DNA from: Paludibacteraceae bacterium
Lineage (GTDB): Bacteria; Bacteroidota; Bacteroidia; Bacteroidales; Paludibacteraceae
Direction: 5' to 3'
NCBI GenBank assembly: GCA_028694915.1
Contig: JAQVJY010000003.1
Coordinates: 117,348 to 181,347 of the forward strand
DNA: 64,000 bases
In this document: positions 8,768-17,370 of the stretch, in pieces
Layout of the letters: every line of letters begins with the position of its first letter
How positions within the stretch are numbered: position 1 is the first letter of the stretch
Notes under the pieces: model-generated
The model's input: only the letters and a program-made list of their open reading frames with translations
Told to the model about the DNA's origin: nothing
Database searches by the model: none
Translations under genes and position numbers: made by a program

Positions 8768-10510
8768 TTATTCAAAATCGATAACAAAAGGCATGATAGC
8801 CTGCACCCCTTGTCGCGATTGAATTTCTTTAAGATAACTAACATAACGGTAATTATCGCCCAATTGATTACGAAGTGTACGTGTCTCTAACGAGGAAGAC
8901 AAATCGTTCATTAATTCTTGTACAAAATCCTTTTTAGCTGGATAGGCTTTAAGGCTATAATCTTTTAAGCCCGCTTTTTGAACAGCTATTTTTACTGCGG
9001 TATCCAAACCACCAAGTACATCCACTAAACCAATTTTTTGAGCATCCGTGCCAGTCCAAACACGACCTTCGGCAATCGCTTTAATAGAATCGGTAGCCAT
9101 ACCACGACCATCGGCACAGCGTTTTACAAACAGCTCATAACCACGATTCACATAATTTTGAAATAACACTCTTTCGGCGGTTGTTACAGGACGCATCACC
9201 ATACCAAAATCAGCAAAATTATTGGTTTTCACACCATCAAATGCCACGCCTATTTTTTCGGTTAAACCTTTAAAATTAGGCAATAATCCAAAAATGCCAA
9301 TAGAACCCGTAATGGTAGTTGGTTGAGCCACAATAGTATCGGCCACACACGAAATATAATAACCGCCAGAAGCTGCGTAATCGCCCATCGATACAATCAA
9401 CGGTTTTTTAGCTTTTACCAAACTAGCTGCATGCCAAATTTGTTCCGATCCATAAGCGCTACCGCCTGGAGAATTCACACGCAACACAACGGCTTTAATG
9501 GCATCATCATCGGCCAATTCGAGCAGTGTTTCAGCTATTTTATCGGATTCCATATCTTCTTCATTACCACCATCGATAGCACCAACAGCATAAACCACTG
9601 CCACTTTATTGGAAGAATATTTTTCGTCTACCGTAGCATTTTTCATAGCTTTGAAACCTACCGATTTATAGCCATCGCCAGCGAACGTTTTAAGCATGCT
9701 ATCTACGGAATTTTCATAAATCAACGTGTCCACCAAACCTAATTCATAAGCTTTTGCAGATTCCGCAAAAAACAAACCTTCATCGGCAAAACGATTCAAT
9801 ACTGCTACATCCAATTTACGCGATTTACCCATATCGGCCAACATATCTGACCAAATAGAGCCCGACATTTGTGTCATTTGCAAACGATTCGCATCACTCA
9901 TTTTGGTATTAATATAAGGCTCTACTGCCGATTTAAACGTACCGACTTTGAACACTTGCATTTCAATACCCAATTTATCCAAGGCATCTTTGAAAAATAC
10001 GGTGTTCATGGCAATACCGGTCAACCCTAACATACCTTGTGGATTCATCGCCACTTTATCGGCCACAGAAGCCAAATAATAGGTACCATTGGTATAATTG
10101 TCGGCATAAGCAGCTATGAACTTGCCACTCTTTTTAAACGCAAGCAACGCTTGGCGAATTTCTTTAATGGAAGCTGGCGCAGCCGAAAACTCTTCAATAT
10201 CTAAATATATTCCTTTGATATTTTCATTTTTAGAAGCTTTATCAATTGCCAAAAGTACATCGTCCAAGCCCATAACAGCTTGAGAATCGTCAATGGTAGA
10301 AAGAATCGACGATAAACTATTTTCTTCGGAGCGTTCTACTAACGTACCTTTAAGCGTGAGTTTAAATACCGAATTAGGCTCAATTGGCATCGTTTTATCA
10401 CTCGACGCAGCAATAGCGCCAATTACACTCAACGAAATAATTAAACTTAACACAGAGAACAAAAGCATACCAACAATAGTAGCCAATGTCATTTTAAAAA
10501 AGTTTTTCAT
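8768..10510 (-). CDS. sppA: Signal peptide peptidase SppA, long (67K) form
   Basis: 580 residues, the tandem-domain length of E. coli-type SppA. An N-terminal membrane anchor (~8-35) is followed by two S49 ClpP-fold domains. The general-base lysine is Lys193 in the GTFKSAVEPY motif of the first domain. The nucleophile is Ser381 in AASGGYY of the second domain, as in the family, where the active site is formed between the two halves. It degrades signal peptides left in the membrane after LepB cleavage; lepB is also in this window but not linked. A single gene on the minus strand, convergent with the Na/Pi transporter and divergent from aroQ. Confidence 0.95.
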   Translation of the reverse strand: MKNFFKMTLATIVGMLLFSVLSLIISLSVIGAIAASSDKTMPIEPNSVFKLTLKGTLVERSEENSLSSILSTIDDSQAVMGLDDVLLAIDKASKNENIKGIYLDIEEFSAAPASIKEIRQALLAFKKSGKFIAAYADNYTNGTYYLASVADKVAMNPQGMLGLTGIAMNTVFFKDALDKLGIEMQVFKVGTFKSAVEPYINTKMSDANRLQMTQMSGSIWSDMLADMGKSRKLDVAVLNRFADEGLFFAESAKAYELGLVDTLIYENSVDSMLKTFAGDGYKSVGFKAMKNATVDEKYSSNKVAVVYAVGAIDGGNEEDMESDKIAETLLELADDDAIKAVVLRVNSPGGSAYGSEQIWHAASLVKAKKPLIVSMGDYAASGGYYISCVADTIVAQPTTITGSIGIFGLLPNFKGLTEKIGVAFDGVKTNNFADFGMVMRPVTTAERVLFQNYVNRGYELFVKRCADGRGMATDSIKAIAEGRVWTGTDAQKIGLVDVLGGLDTAVKIAVQKAGLKDYSLKAYPAKKDFVQELMNDLSSSLETRTLRNQLGDNYRYVSYLKEIQSRQGVQAIMPFVIDFE

Positions 10511-10688
10511 ACGTGATTATATAAAATTAAAAAAATAAGAAACTAGACACACATCGTAAACGACGAAGCAAAGTAAGCTATTATTTTTTGAATCACCAAA
10601 TTTTTTTATTGTTTTTCGATAATTTTTTATCAAAAAACAATCCGAAAGGTGTCATATCAACTCATTTCATTATATAAATTAGTTTTTG

Positions 10689-10696
10689 TATCTTTG
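10689..10696 (+). promoter_or_regulatory. -7 box TATCTTTG for aroQ
   Basis: Exact TAnnTTTG match 21 bases before the ATG at 10718. This supports the internal ATG as the aroQ start, since the longer frame begins upstream of the promoter. Confidence 0.65.
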
Positions 10697-10717
10697 TCAG
10701 AACTAATTATATACGCT

Positions 10718-11140
10718 ATGCACCTTGTCATCATCAACGGTCCAAACCTCAATTTACTAGGGAAACGCGAACCTGAAATTTATGGACAGGACACGTTCGA
10801 GAGTTATTTAGAAACACTCAAAACGCGTTATCCACACATCACATTATCGTATTACCAATCTAATATTGAAGGTGAACTTATCGATAAAATACATGAGGTA
10901 GGTTTCTCGGTTGATGGTATTATTCTGAATGCTGGCGGTTACACACACACCTCGGTGGCTATTGCCGATGCGGTTGCTGGCGTAAAAACACCAACTATCG
11001 AAGTGCACATTTCCAACGTATTCAAACGCGAAGATTTTCGGCACAAATCATTATTATCACCTGTGGTTATTGGTACTATTGGCGGATTTGGGCTTGATTC
11101 TTACCGATTAGCCATTGAATCTTTTTTGGCACGCCATTAA
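10718..11140 (+). CDS. aroQ: Type II 3-dehydroquinate dehydratase
   Basis: 140 residues, the normal length of the dodecameric type II enzyme. It performs the third step of the shikimate pathway, the dehydration of 3-dehydroquinate. Visible signatures are INGPNLNLLGKREP at residues 6-19, the catalytic Tyr22 (IYG), NAGGYTHTS (71-79) with His77, and EVHISN with His97. The ATG at 10718 is used because family members begin at M-x-I/V-x-I-x-N-G-P-N and the promoter box lies between it and the longer frame. The aroB gene, for the preceding step, is about 21 kb downstream rather than adjacent. Confidence 0.97.
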   Translation: MHLVIINGPNLNLLGKREPEIYGQDTFESYLETLKTRYPHITLSYYQSNIEGELIDKIHEVGFSVDGIILNAGGYTHTSVAIADAVAGVKTPTIEVHISNVFKREDFRHKSLLSPVVIGTIGGFGLDSYRLAIESFLARH

Positions 11141-11225
11141 ACGTTTTTATCACTTACGGGTCTAATGAAATGTCAGCATCACAAGGTTGACCTGTTTAGA
11201 TCACTTACACTAACCCATTTTCTCA

Positions 11226-13694
11226 ATGAAACACTTTTTTTCTGCGCTCATCGCCCTTTTTATGGTTGCCACAAGCTTGCAAGCTGCCATTGTTAAAGGG
11301 AAAATTTTAGACACCAACAACAAACCACTCGATTATGTGAATGTCGTTTTACTACGTCAAACGAACAACTCCCTTGCTGGTGGTGGTATTACCGATGTAG
11401 ATGGACTTTTTAGTATCGATAATATAACGGTAGGAAGCTACCGTTTAGAAGTGTCGTTTGTTGGGTATAAAACTTATACAAAACCTATTGTCATTAAATC
11501 AGCAGAAGATAAACTAACCTTAGGAGCTATCAAACTGGAAGAAGATGCTCAAGCATTAGGCGAAGTAGAAGTGGTAGCTCAAGGTTCACAAATGCGATTT
11601 GATATCGACAAAAAAGTGTTCAATGTTGATCAGAATATTGCAGCAGCAGGCGCTTCAGCAAGTGAGGTGTTAGAAAATATTCCATCGGTACAAGTAGATA
11701 ATGATGGAAATATCTCATTGCGAAACAACAGCAACGTAGAAATTTGGATTAACGGAAAACCATCTGGCTTAGATAGTGAGAATCGGGCACAAATTTTGGA
11801 ACAAATGCCTGCAGGAAGTATTGAATCGATTGAAGTAATCACCAATCCTTCAGCCAAATTTAGTCCTGAAGGTACCGCTGGTATCATCAACTTAGTAATG
11901 AAAAAAGACCGCAAAAGTGGTTATATGGGGAGCGTAGCTGCTGGCGCTAGTTACCAAATGAATGGCAAATTGAGCGGCAACGCCAGTGCAAACTTCAATT
12001 ACAACAGTTCCAAAATCGATTTCTATGCCAACCTCGGTTTTCGTCAACGCGACCGAGTAGGTACAGGTTACACCGATCGTTATTCGTTCAAACCGGGAAC
12101 AAACATGAGCGACACGTTATCTTTTATGCACCAAGATAATGACCTGATTCGTAGTTCGTGGGGATTATTTGGCCGCACAGGCTTAAGCTGGCATATCAAT
12201 AAAAAAAATACGCTTGGCATTTCTGGTATGTTTAACACGCAGGACAATAATAACTATTCCGTAATTGATTACGATGTCATACGCTTTACCACGTTAGATA
12301 CGGCACGCTATAAACATTTCAGCGATGTGGATGCGTTACGTTTATCGTATAATGTCACCTTAGATTATCTTTACGAAATCGATAAAAAAGGCTCTGAAAT
12401 TCGCTCGTCGATTACCTATGGAGGAAACCAACGTGACCAAGATGCCAATTATAACCAAACAGTGGAGTACGGAAATGCGTCGGCTTATACCCAAAAACAG
12501 TATAGTGGCTACAATAATCATACAGCTGAGTTTAAATCAGATTACGTTCAAAAATTTAGCGATAATATGAAATTGGAAGCAGGTGTGGCTGTCAATTGGC
12601 AAGACCGATTTTCCAATTCTAAAACGTGGGATTATCCAACACCCACCACAGACACATTGGCGGCGTACAACGATTTTGAATATAAAGAATTGATTAGTGC
12701 AGCTTATGCTACTTACGGTGCTAAGTTTGGGAATTTTAGTTTTCAAGGGGGTTTACGTGGCGAATATACCAACACAGTAGTAAGCACGCGCGATGCGGAA
12801 ACGGACAACTATTTGACTACTACCAAAGGTTATTTTCAACTATTCCCAACCGCTTATCTCTCATATGCATTACCTGAAGGCAACGAATTACAGTTAAACT
12901 ACACACGCCGTGTAAATCGTCCACGTGGACGCGAATTAAGCGCTTATCGCAACGTATCGGACTCTACTAGTATCTCGTACGGTAATCCGCGCTTAAATCC
13001 CGAATTTGCCAATGCACTTGAATTAAATTATATCAAAAGTTGGGAAGAACATGTATTATCGGCGTCGTTATACTATCGTTATACCACCGATGTGATACAG
13101 CGCGTTCGTTTCGAATCGCCATTGAACAGTGATATTATGGAAACCACTTACGAAAATATTGCCAGCGCACAATCAGCAGGCTTGGAAGTGGTTGGAAAAA
13201 ATAGAATTGGCAAATGGCTGAATTTAACCACCACGTTAAATGGCTATTATGAAGAGATGAGCCCGATTGTTTACAATAATGTGTTACTGCAAGGTAAGAG
13301 TGAGGGTTTTTCGTGGGATGCACGCCTAATGGCAAACGTGTTAATCAGCAAAACATTTTCGGGTCAATTGGTTGGCGCTTATTATTCACCACGTGTAATA
13401 GCGCAAGGCAAAACTAAAGATTTTTACATGGTTGATTTAGGATTTAAAAAATCCTTTTTTGAGAAAACAGTAAACCTTAGCTTAAGTATTCGCGACGTGC
13501 TGAATTCACGTGGTTGGAGAAATATCACGTGGGGCGACACGTTCTATCAAGACTTTGAACGGGCACCAAACGGACCACGCTTCTCGCTTACAGCCACCTA
13601 TAACTTTGGCAATATGAAAGACGAAAAGAAAGCCAAATCGAAAGAGGAAAATGGCAGTAACGGCTCCGATAGCGGTGAAGAGTTTATGGAATAA
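11226..13694 (+). CDS. TonB-dependent outer membrane receptor
   Basis: 822 residues. Signal peptide (~1-20), then a CarboxypepD-regulatory-like beta-sandwich (~22-105: VKGKILDTNNKPLDYVNVVL). The plug domain follows (~125-230: VLENIPSVQVDNDGNISLRN, NVEIWINGKP, IEVITNPSAKFSPEG), then an outer-membrane beta-barrel of the OMP_b-brl_3 type. The barrel ends at TATYNFGNM, and a ~25-residue hydrophilic Lys/Glu/Ser tail extends beyond it, which is unusual because the last strand is normally C-terminal. This plug variant belongs to the SusC-unrelated group and no SusD partner is adjacent. The ligand is unknown; this kind often takes up siderophores, metals or peptides. Confidence 0.93.
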   Translation: MKHFFSALIALFMVATSLQAAIVKGKILDTNNKPLDYVNVVLLRQTNNSLAGGGITDVDGLFSIDNITVGSYRLEVSFVGYKTYTKPIVIKSAEDKLTLGAIKLEEDAQALGEVEVVAQGSQMRFDIDKKVFNVDQNIAAAGASASEVLENIPSVQVDNDGNISLRNNSNVEIWINGKPSGLDSENRAQILEQMPAGSIESIEVITNPSAKFSPEGTAGIINLVMKKDRKSGYMGSVAAGASYQMNGKLSGNASANFNYNSSKIDFYANLGFRQRDRVGTGYTDRYSFKPGTNMSDTLSFMHQDNDLIRSSWGLFGRTGLSWHINKKNTLGISGMFNTQDNNNYSVIDYDVIRFTTLDTARYKHFSDVDALRLSYNVTLDYLYEIDKKGSEIRSSITYGGNQRDQDANYNQTVEYGNASAYTQKQYSGYNNHTAEFKSDYVQKFSDNMKLEAGVAVNWQDRFSNSKTWDYPTPTTDTLAAYNDFEYKELISAAYATYGAKFGNFSFQGGLRGEYTNTVVSTRDAETDNYLTTTKGYFQLFPTAYLSYALPEGNELQLNYTRRVNRPRGRELSAYRNVSDSTSISYGNPRLNPEFANALELNYIKSWEEHVLSASLYYRYTTDVIQRVRFESPLNSDIMETTYENIASAQSAGLEVVGKNRIGKWLNLTTTLNGYYEEMSPIVYNNVLLQGKSEGFSWDARLMANVLISKTFSGQLVGAYYSPRVIAQGKTKDFYMVDLGFKKSFFEKTVNLSLSIRDVLNSRGWRNITWGDTFYQDFERAPNGPRFSLTATYNFGNMKDEKKAKSKEENGSNGSDSGEEFME

Positions 13695-13765
13695 CTCGAA
13701 TTCAATCGCATATTATGAAAAACACCCTTTACGGGGTTTGATTCAAAAGAAACAATTAATATATT

Positions 13766-13803
13766 TCCGTTCAAAAGTTACGCTTTTGGACGGATTTTTT
13801 TTA
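13766..13803 (+). terminator. Rho-independent terminator after the TonB receptor
   Basis: 12-bp stem (13766-13777 with 13783-13794, one G-T pair), TTACG loop, then a run of nine Ts. Confidence 0.85.
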
Positions 13804-13932
13804 TAAATCCGGACGTTGATTTATCGCTCAACGGCACACGACTTGTGTTACCTCGAATTTAGGTGAGTAATCGTTAATAACGTTCGTTTTATATAACATA
13901 ATTCCACTGAGCAATAGTAAATGATTTAAAAT

Positions 13933-13969
13933 AAAAAACGTCGTAAGAAAATTCTTACGACGTTTTTTT
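13933..13969. terminator. Bidirectional terminator ending the endonuclease array
   Basis: AACGTCGTAAGAA paired with TTCTTACGACGTT (13937-13949 with 13952-13964), with A and T runs on the two sides. On the minus strand it follows the last endonuclease gene. Confidence 0.85.
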
Positions 13970-13997
13970 ATATGAAAACATTCACTCTGAAAATCTA

Positions 13998-15047
13998 TCA
14001 ACGATTTACAACGACTTTTTGAACAGTTGTTTTAGCATCTGCATCTACTTTTAATAAGTAAATACCATTGCTCAAATTCGTTACAGAAATTTGTTCACCG
14101 GAAGCCACACGACCTGATTGAAGCATTTTACCTGATAAATCAACCAATTGGTAGCTCATTTGATCTACACCATCAGCATTAACTAATAGGTAATCAACAG
14201 CTGGATTCGGTGATACTGATAGCCATTGCATTTCTACTTGATCGATAGGAGTTGACGTTTTATACCAAGCTTGACCTTTTTGTGTACCCCAAATAAATTC
14301 TGCCAACATAGGATAATCAATAAAAGGATTACGATTATGTTGTTTGGCGTAAACGGCTTCGTTACGATCGATTTCTTTTTGTGAAACGGGATCTTGACGA
14401 TGCCATTTCAAAAATAAAGCAACAGAATAGCTAGACAAACCCGAAGTAGAACCAAATGCATTTCCCCAACCTGTACATTTATCAGCATAGCGCGTAGCCA
14501 TGTAAAAATAAGAACGAGCGAAGTCACCTTTATATTGGTCTGCTGGTTCAAACACTGTAGAACTATAACCTGGAAAGGTACTTTTACCTAAACGTCCCAA
14601 AGCTTTACCGCCTAATGAGGTTCCACCTGAACATTCGCCAAACTGGTAATTACTACGTTGACCATTTACTTTACCATCCGTAGGATACACATGAAAAGCA
14701 TCACTCTTCATAGGTGAAGCTTCTTTAAACCAGCTCTGTGGGACCGAGTGCTCGCGGTTATAACAATCGCACACGGAACTATAATTACCACATTGTTTTT
14801 GACCGTGTGTCCACGTACAAGTAGAATACATATCCCACACCTTACCATCGGCAGTGTTATCACTGGTTTTATAAACATTATACAAACCGCTATAACCAAC
14901 ATTGGTATGGCCTTCGATAATACTTTGTAAGGCATAACGGAGATTATCATTTGTTTGTCCTTCGGCAGAATTATAATATGTAACTGGCTCTATAGCAAAT
15001 ACTAATGTAGCAGGCACCAATAACAATATAAAAAAAAGTTTTTTCAT
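13998..15047 (-). CDS. Secreted endonuclease I family nuclease with T9SS tail (array member 6)
   Basis: 349 residues from the ATG at 15047; the longer frame starts before the signal peptide. Signal peptide ~1-18 (MKKLFFILLL). The endonuclease I (EndA/Vvn type, His-Me finger) core spans ~20-260, with Glu99-His100 in NREHSVPQSWF and Asn128 in the DGKVNGQRSN loop, residues that bind metal and activate water in this family. The last ~75 residues are a T9SS sorting domain (SVSPNPAVDYL to VVVNR). Cysteines near 77, 86, 93 and 95 may form disulfides. It is expected to be secreted or surface-attached and to cut DNA or RNA outside the cell. It is last in the array and has its own promoter box upstream. 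Confidence 0.9.
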   Translation of the reverse strand: MKKLFFILLLVPATLVFAIEPVTYYNSAEGQTNDNLRYALQSIIEGHTNVGYSGLYNVYKTSDNTADGKVWDMYSTCTWTHGQKQCGNYSSVCDCYNREHSVPQSWFKEASPMKSDAFHVYPTDGKVNGQRSNYQFGECSGGTSLGGKALGRLGKSTFPGYSSTVFEPADQYKGDFARSYFYMATRYADKCTGWGNAFGSTSGLSSYSVALFLKWHRQDPVSQKEIDRNEAVYAKQHNRNPFIDYPMLAEFIWGTQKGQAWYKTSTPIDQVEMQWLSVSPNPAVDYLLVNADGVDQMSYQLVDLSGKMLQSGRVASGEQISVTNLSNGIYLLKVDADAKTTVQKVVVNR

Positions 15048-15153
15048 AATAAAAATAGAACTGATGATAGATTGATGAATAAGTCCAAAATTTAAGCTTC
15101 TCTTATTAAGCAATACCTAAACGGCAAACAAAAGTTTGCAAATAGGCAGCCTA

Positions 15154-15161
15154 CAAAGGTA
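15154..15161 (-). promoter_or_regulatory. -7 box TACCTTTG for the last endonuclease gene
   Basis: Exact TAnnTTTG on the minus strand, with ATTG about 20 bases further upstream as a plausible -33 element. It allows array member 6 to be expressed apart from the other five; the 5' leader would be about 100 bases. Confidence 0.6.
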
Positions 15162-15166
15162 GAACT

Positions 15167-16229
15167 TTATTTTGTAACCACCAATTTCATCACCTGTTTT
15201 TTTGAATTGGCATCAATTTGAAATAAATACATACCGCTATTTAGCTGGCTAATCGCTATCAAATCATTCGATTTGGCACTACCAGACAATAACAATTGTC
15301 CTGAAATATCGAAAATCGTATAAGTGAATTGATCAACACCATCGGCAGTAACCGAAACTACTTGGTTGGCAGGGTTTGGATACACTTGTAAATTGGCAAA
15401 GGTCACTTGTTCCACTGGAGTTGACGTTTCATACCAGTTTTCGCCTTTCTTATCGCCCCAAATATGTTCAGCTAATTCAGGATAGTCAATAAATGGATTG
15501 CGATTGTGCTGATGCACATAAATACCATCATTACGTTGCGTCTCTTTAGCCGAAACAGGATCATCGCGATGCCATTTCAATAACAAATTACGCGCATAGG
15601 TATTTAATCCATTGTAATTAGAACCAAACATGCCACCGCTCCAATTGGAACATTTGTCGGCATAACGCGTTGCCATATAAAAATAGGTACGTGCCAAATC
15701 GCCTTTAAATTCGTCATCTGGTTCATAAACCGTACTCGTATACCCTGAAAAATTGCTAGAACCTATACGACCCAATGAATGAGAATCACCTGCAACATAA
15801 GCTGTCGATGAGGTTTCGCCATAGGCATAATTGTTTCGGAAATTATTGACGCGCGAATCCGTTGGATAGACGTGAAATAGATCACTTTTCATAGGTGATG
15901 CTTTACTAAACCAGCTTTGTGGCACTGAATGTTCTTTATTCCAGCAATCGCACACATTTTTTTTGTGAACAATTAGCATTACTAAAGGTAAAACTACACG
16001 TAGAATACATATCCCACACTTTGTTATCAGCGGTAGCATCAACACTTGGATAATAATCTTCCAAATTGTCGTAACTTAATACCGTATGATTGTCGATAAC
16101 GCCTTGTAAAGCTAAGCGTAACGCATTGTCGGTTTTACCTTCGGCGGCATCGTAATAGTTAATTGGAGCTGCAGCAAAAAGCATGGCAACAGCACACAAC
16201 ATAATCATTATAAAAGTCAGTTTTTTCAT
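15167..16229 (-). pseudogene. Endonuclease I family nuclease with T9SS tail, frameshifted (array member 5)
   Basis: Two overlapping frames make up one paralogue. The first (16229 to 15936) gives the signal peptide and first ~92 residues and ends in a foreign tail. The second frame resumes with NVCDCWNKEHSVPQSWF and runs to the T9SS ending at 15167. The break is at a run of eight T on the plus strand (15957-15964, A8 in the coding sense). With seven As the protein would be a 353-residue homologue of its neighbours, with Cys and Glu-His motifs aligned. All downstream codons look intact, so the change is recent, a sequencing error, or slippage-dependent. Gap to member 4 is only 16 bases. Confidence 0.85.
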
Positions 16230-16245
16230 GATTATCTATAAATTA

Positions 16246-17343
16246 TTATTTTGTAACGACCAATTTAACAACTTGATTTTTACCATTGGCAGCAATTTGT
16301 AAGACATACACACCACCATTCAACTGGCTAATAGACACTAAATCGTCTGACTGAGCCATGCCTGATAGTAACATTTGCCCTGAAATATCGAAAATAGTAT
16401 AAGTGAATTGATCTACACCATCGACCGTAATAGACACCACCTCATTAGCTGGATTTGGATACACTTGTAAGCGTGCAAAGGTAACTTGTTCTACTGGAGT
16501 AGAAGCACCATACCAACTTTCACCAGTTTTGGTTCCCCAAATATATTCAGCTAAAACTGGATAATCGATAAATGGATTACGGTTGTTTTGTTTATAACTG
16601 CCTTTATTATAAGTGCTGTTGCCATAGATTACTTCGTTCCGAAGAATTTCTTTAGCCGACACAGGATCTTGACGATGCCATTTTAAGAGTATATCTCGAC
16701 CATAAGTATTAAAACCACTATACGCAGATCCAAACATACCACCGCTCCAACTAGCACATTTATCGGCATAACGTGTCGCCATGTAAAAATATGAACGCGC
16801 CAAATCGCCTTTATACTCATCGTCTGGCTCATAAACTACTCCAGAGTAACCTGAAAATGAAGAATCACCACGTTTCCCTAATGCTTGGGTCATACCACTT
16901 GTAGTACATTTTGTACCAGTAGCTGTTTCGCCCAAGGCATAATTGCCTCGATACGAATTTACATAACAAGAAGTTGGGTATAAGTGAAATGCATCGCTAT
17001 ACATCGGGGAACCTTCGTTGAACCAACTTTTAGGCACCGAATGCTCGCGGTTATAACCACCGCCACACGAACCAGAACAAAAACTGGTAGTGTAAGCAAA
17101 TCCACACGTAGAATAAATGTCGATTATTTTTGAACCTGCGGCGTTCTCTGTATCTGAATATTCGTACAAGTAACGTAACGCATCGTAGGAAACAACCGTA
17201 TGATTATCAATAACATCTTGTAATGCCAAACGCAGTTCATCTCCTTGCTTTCCTTCGGCAGACTCATAATAGCCGACTGGAACTTCGGCAAATGCCATCA
17301 AAGAGAAAAGACCAAGAAGGCATAACAAATTTATTTTTTTCAT
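16246..17343 (-). CDS. Secreted endonuclease I family nuclease with T9SS tail (array member 4)
   Basis: 365 residues. Signal peptide ~1-19, endonuclease I core ~22-280 with Glu100-His101 in NREHSVPKSWF and Asn129 in YVNSYRGN, then a T9SS sorting domain (LQVYPNPANEVV to KLVVTK). The sorting domain is nearly identical to that of member 5 (FTYTIFDISGQ in both), which suggests recent duplication or gene conversion between the two. The Cys arrangement (CSGSCGGGYNREH) differs from the CDCYN of members 3 and 6. Only 27 bases separate it from member 3. Confidence 0.9.
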   Translation of the reverse strand: MKKINLLCLLGLFSLMAFAEVPVGYYESAEGKQGDELRLALQDVIDNHTVVSYDALRYLYEYSDTENAAGSKIIDIYSTCGFAYTTSFCSGSCGGGYNREHSVPKSWFNEGSPMYSDAFHLYPTSCYVNSYRGNYALGETATGTKCTTSGMTQALGKRGDSSFSGYSGVVYEPDDEYKGDLARSYFYMATRYADKCASWSGGMFGSAYSGFNTYGRDILLKWHRQDPVSAKEILRNEVIYGNSTYNKGSYKQNNRNPFIDYPVLAEYIWGTKTGESWYGASTPVEQVTFARLQVYPNPANEVVSITVDGVDQFTYTIFDISGQMLLSGMAQSDDLVSISQLNGGVYVLQIAANGKNQVVKLVVTK

Positions 17344-17370
17344 GTTTAGTGATTAGATATATAAATATTA

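Larger units (their letters stand above)
13695..13997. other. Intergenic region between convergent genes, two terminators
   Basis: About 300 bases after the receptor gene without a credible gene. It holds two intrinsic terminators (13766-13803 and 13933-13969, listed separately). The remaining ~130 bases between them show nothing I can identify. Confidence 0.6.

Noticed and set aside
9323..9742. Plus-strand open frame of 139 codons inside sppA
   Set aside because: Antisense to a clear family protein; composition is that of a shadow frame.
13860..13930. Small RNA or riboswitch between the two terminators after the TonB receptor
   Set aside because: No recognisable riboswitch core or promoter box; sequence is not obviously structured.
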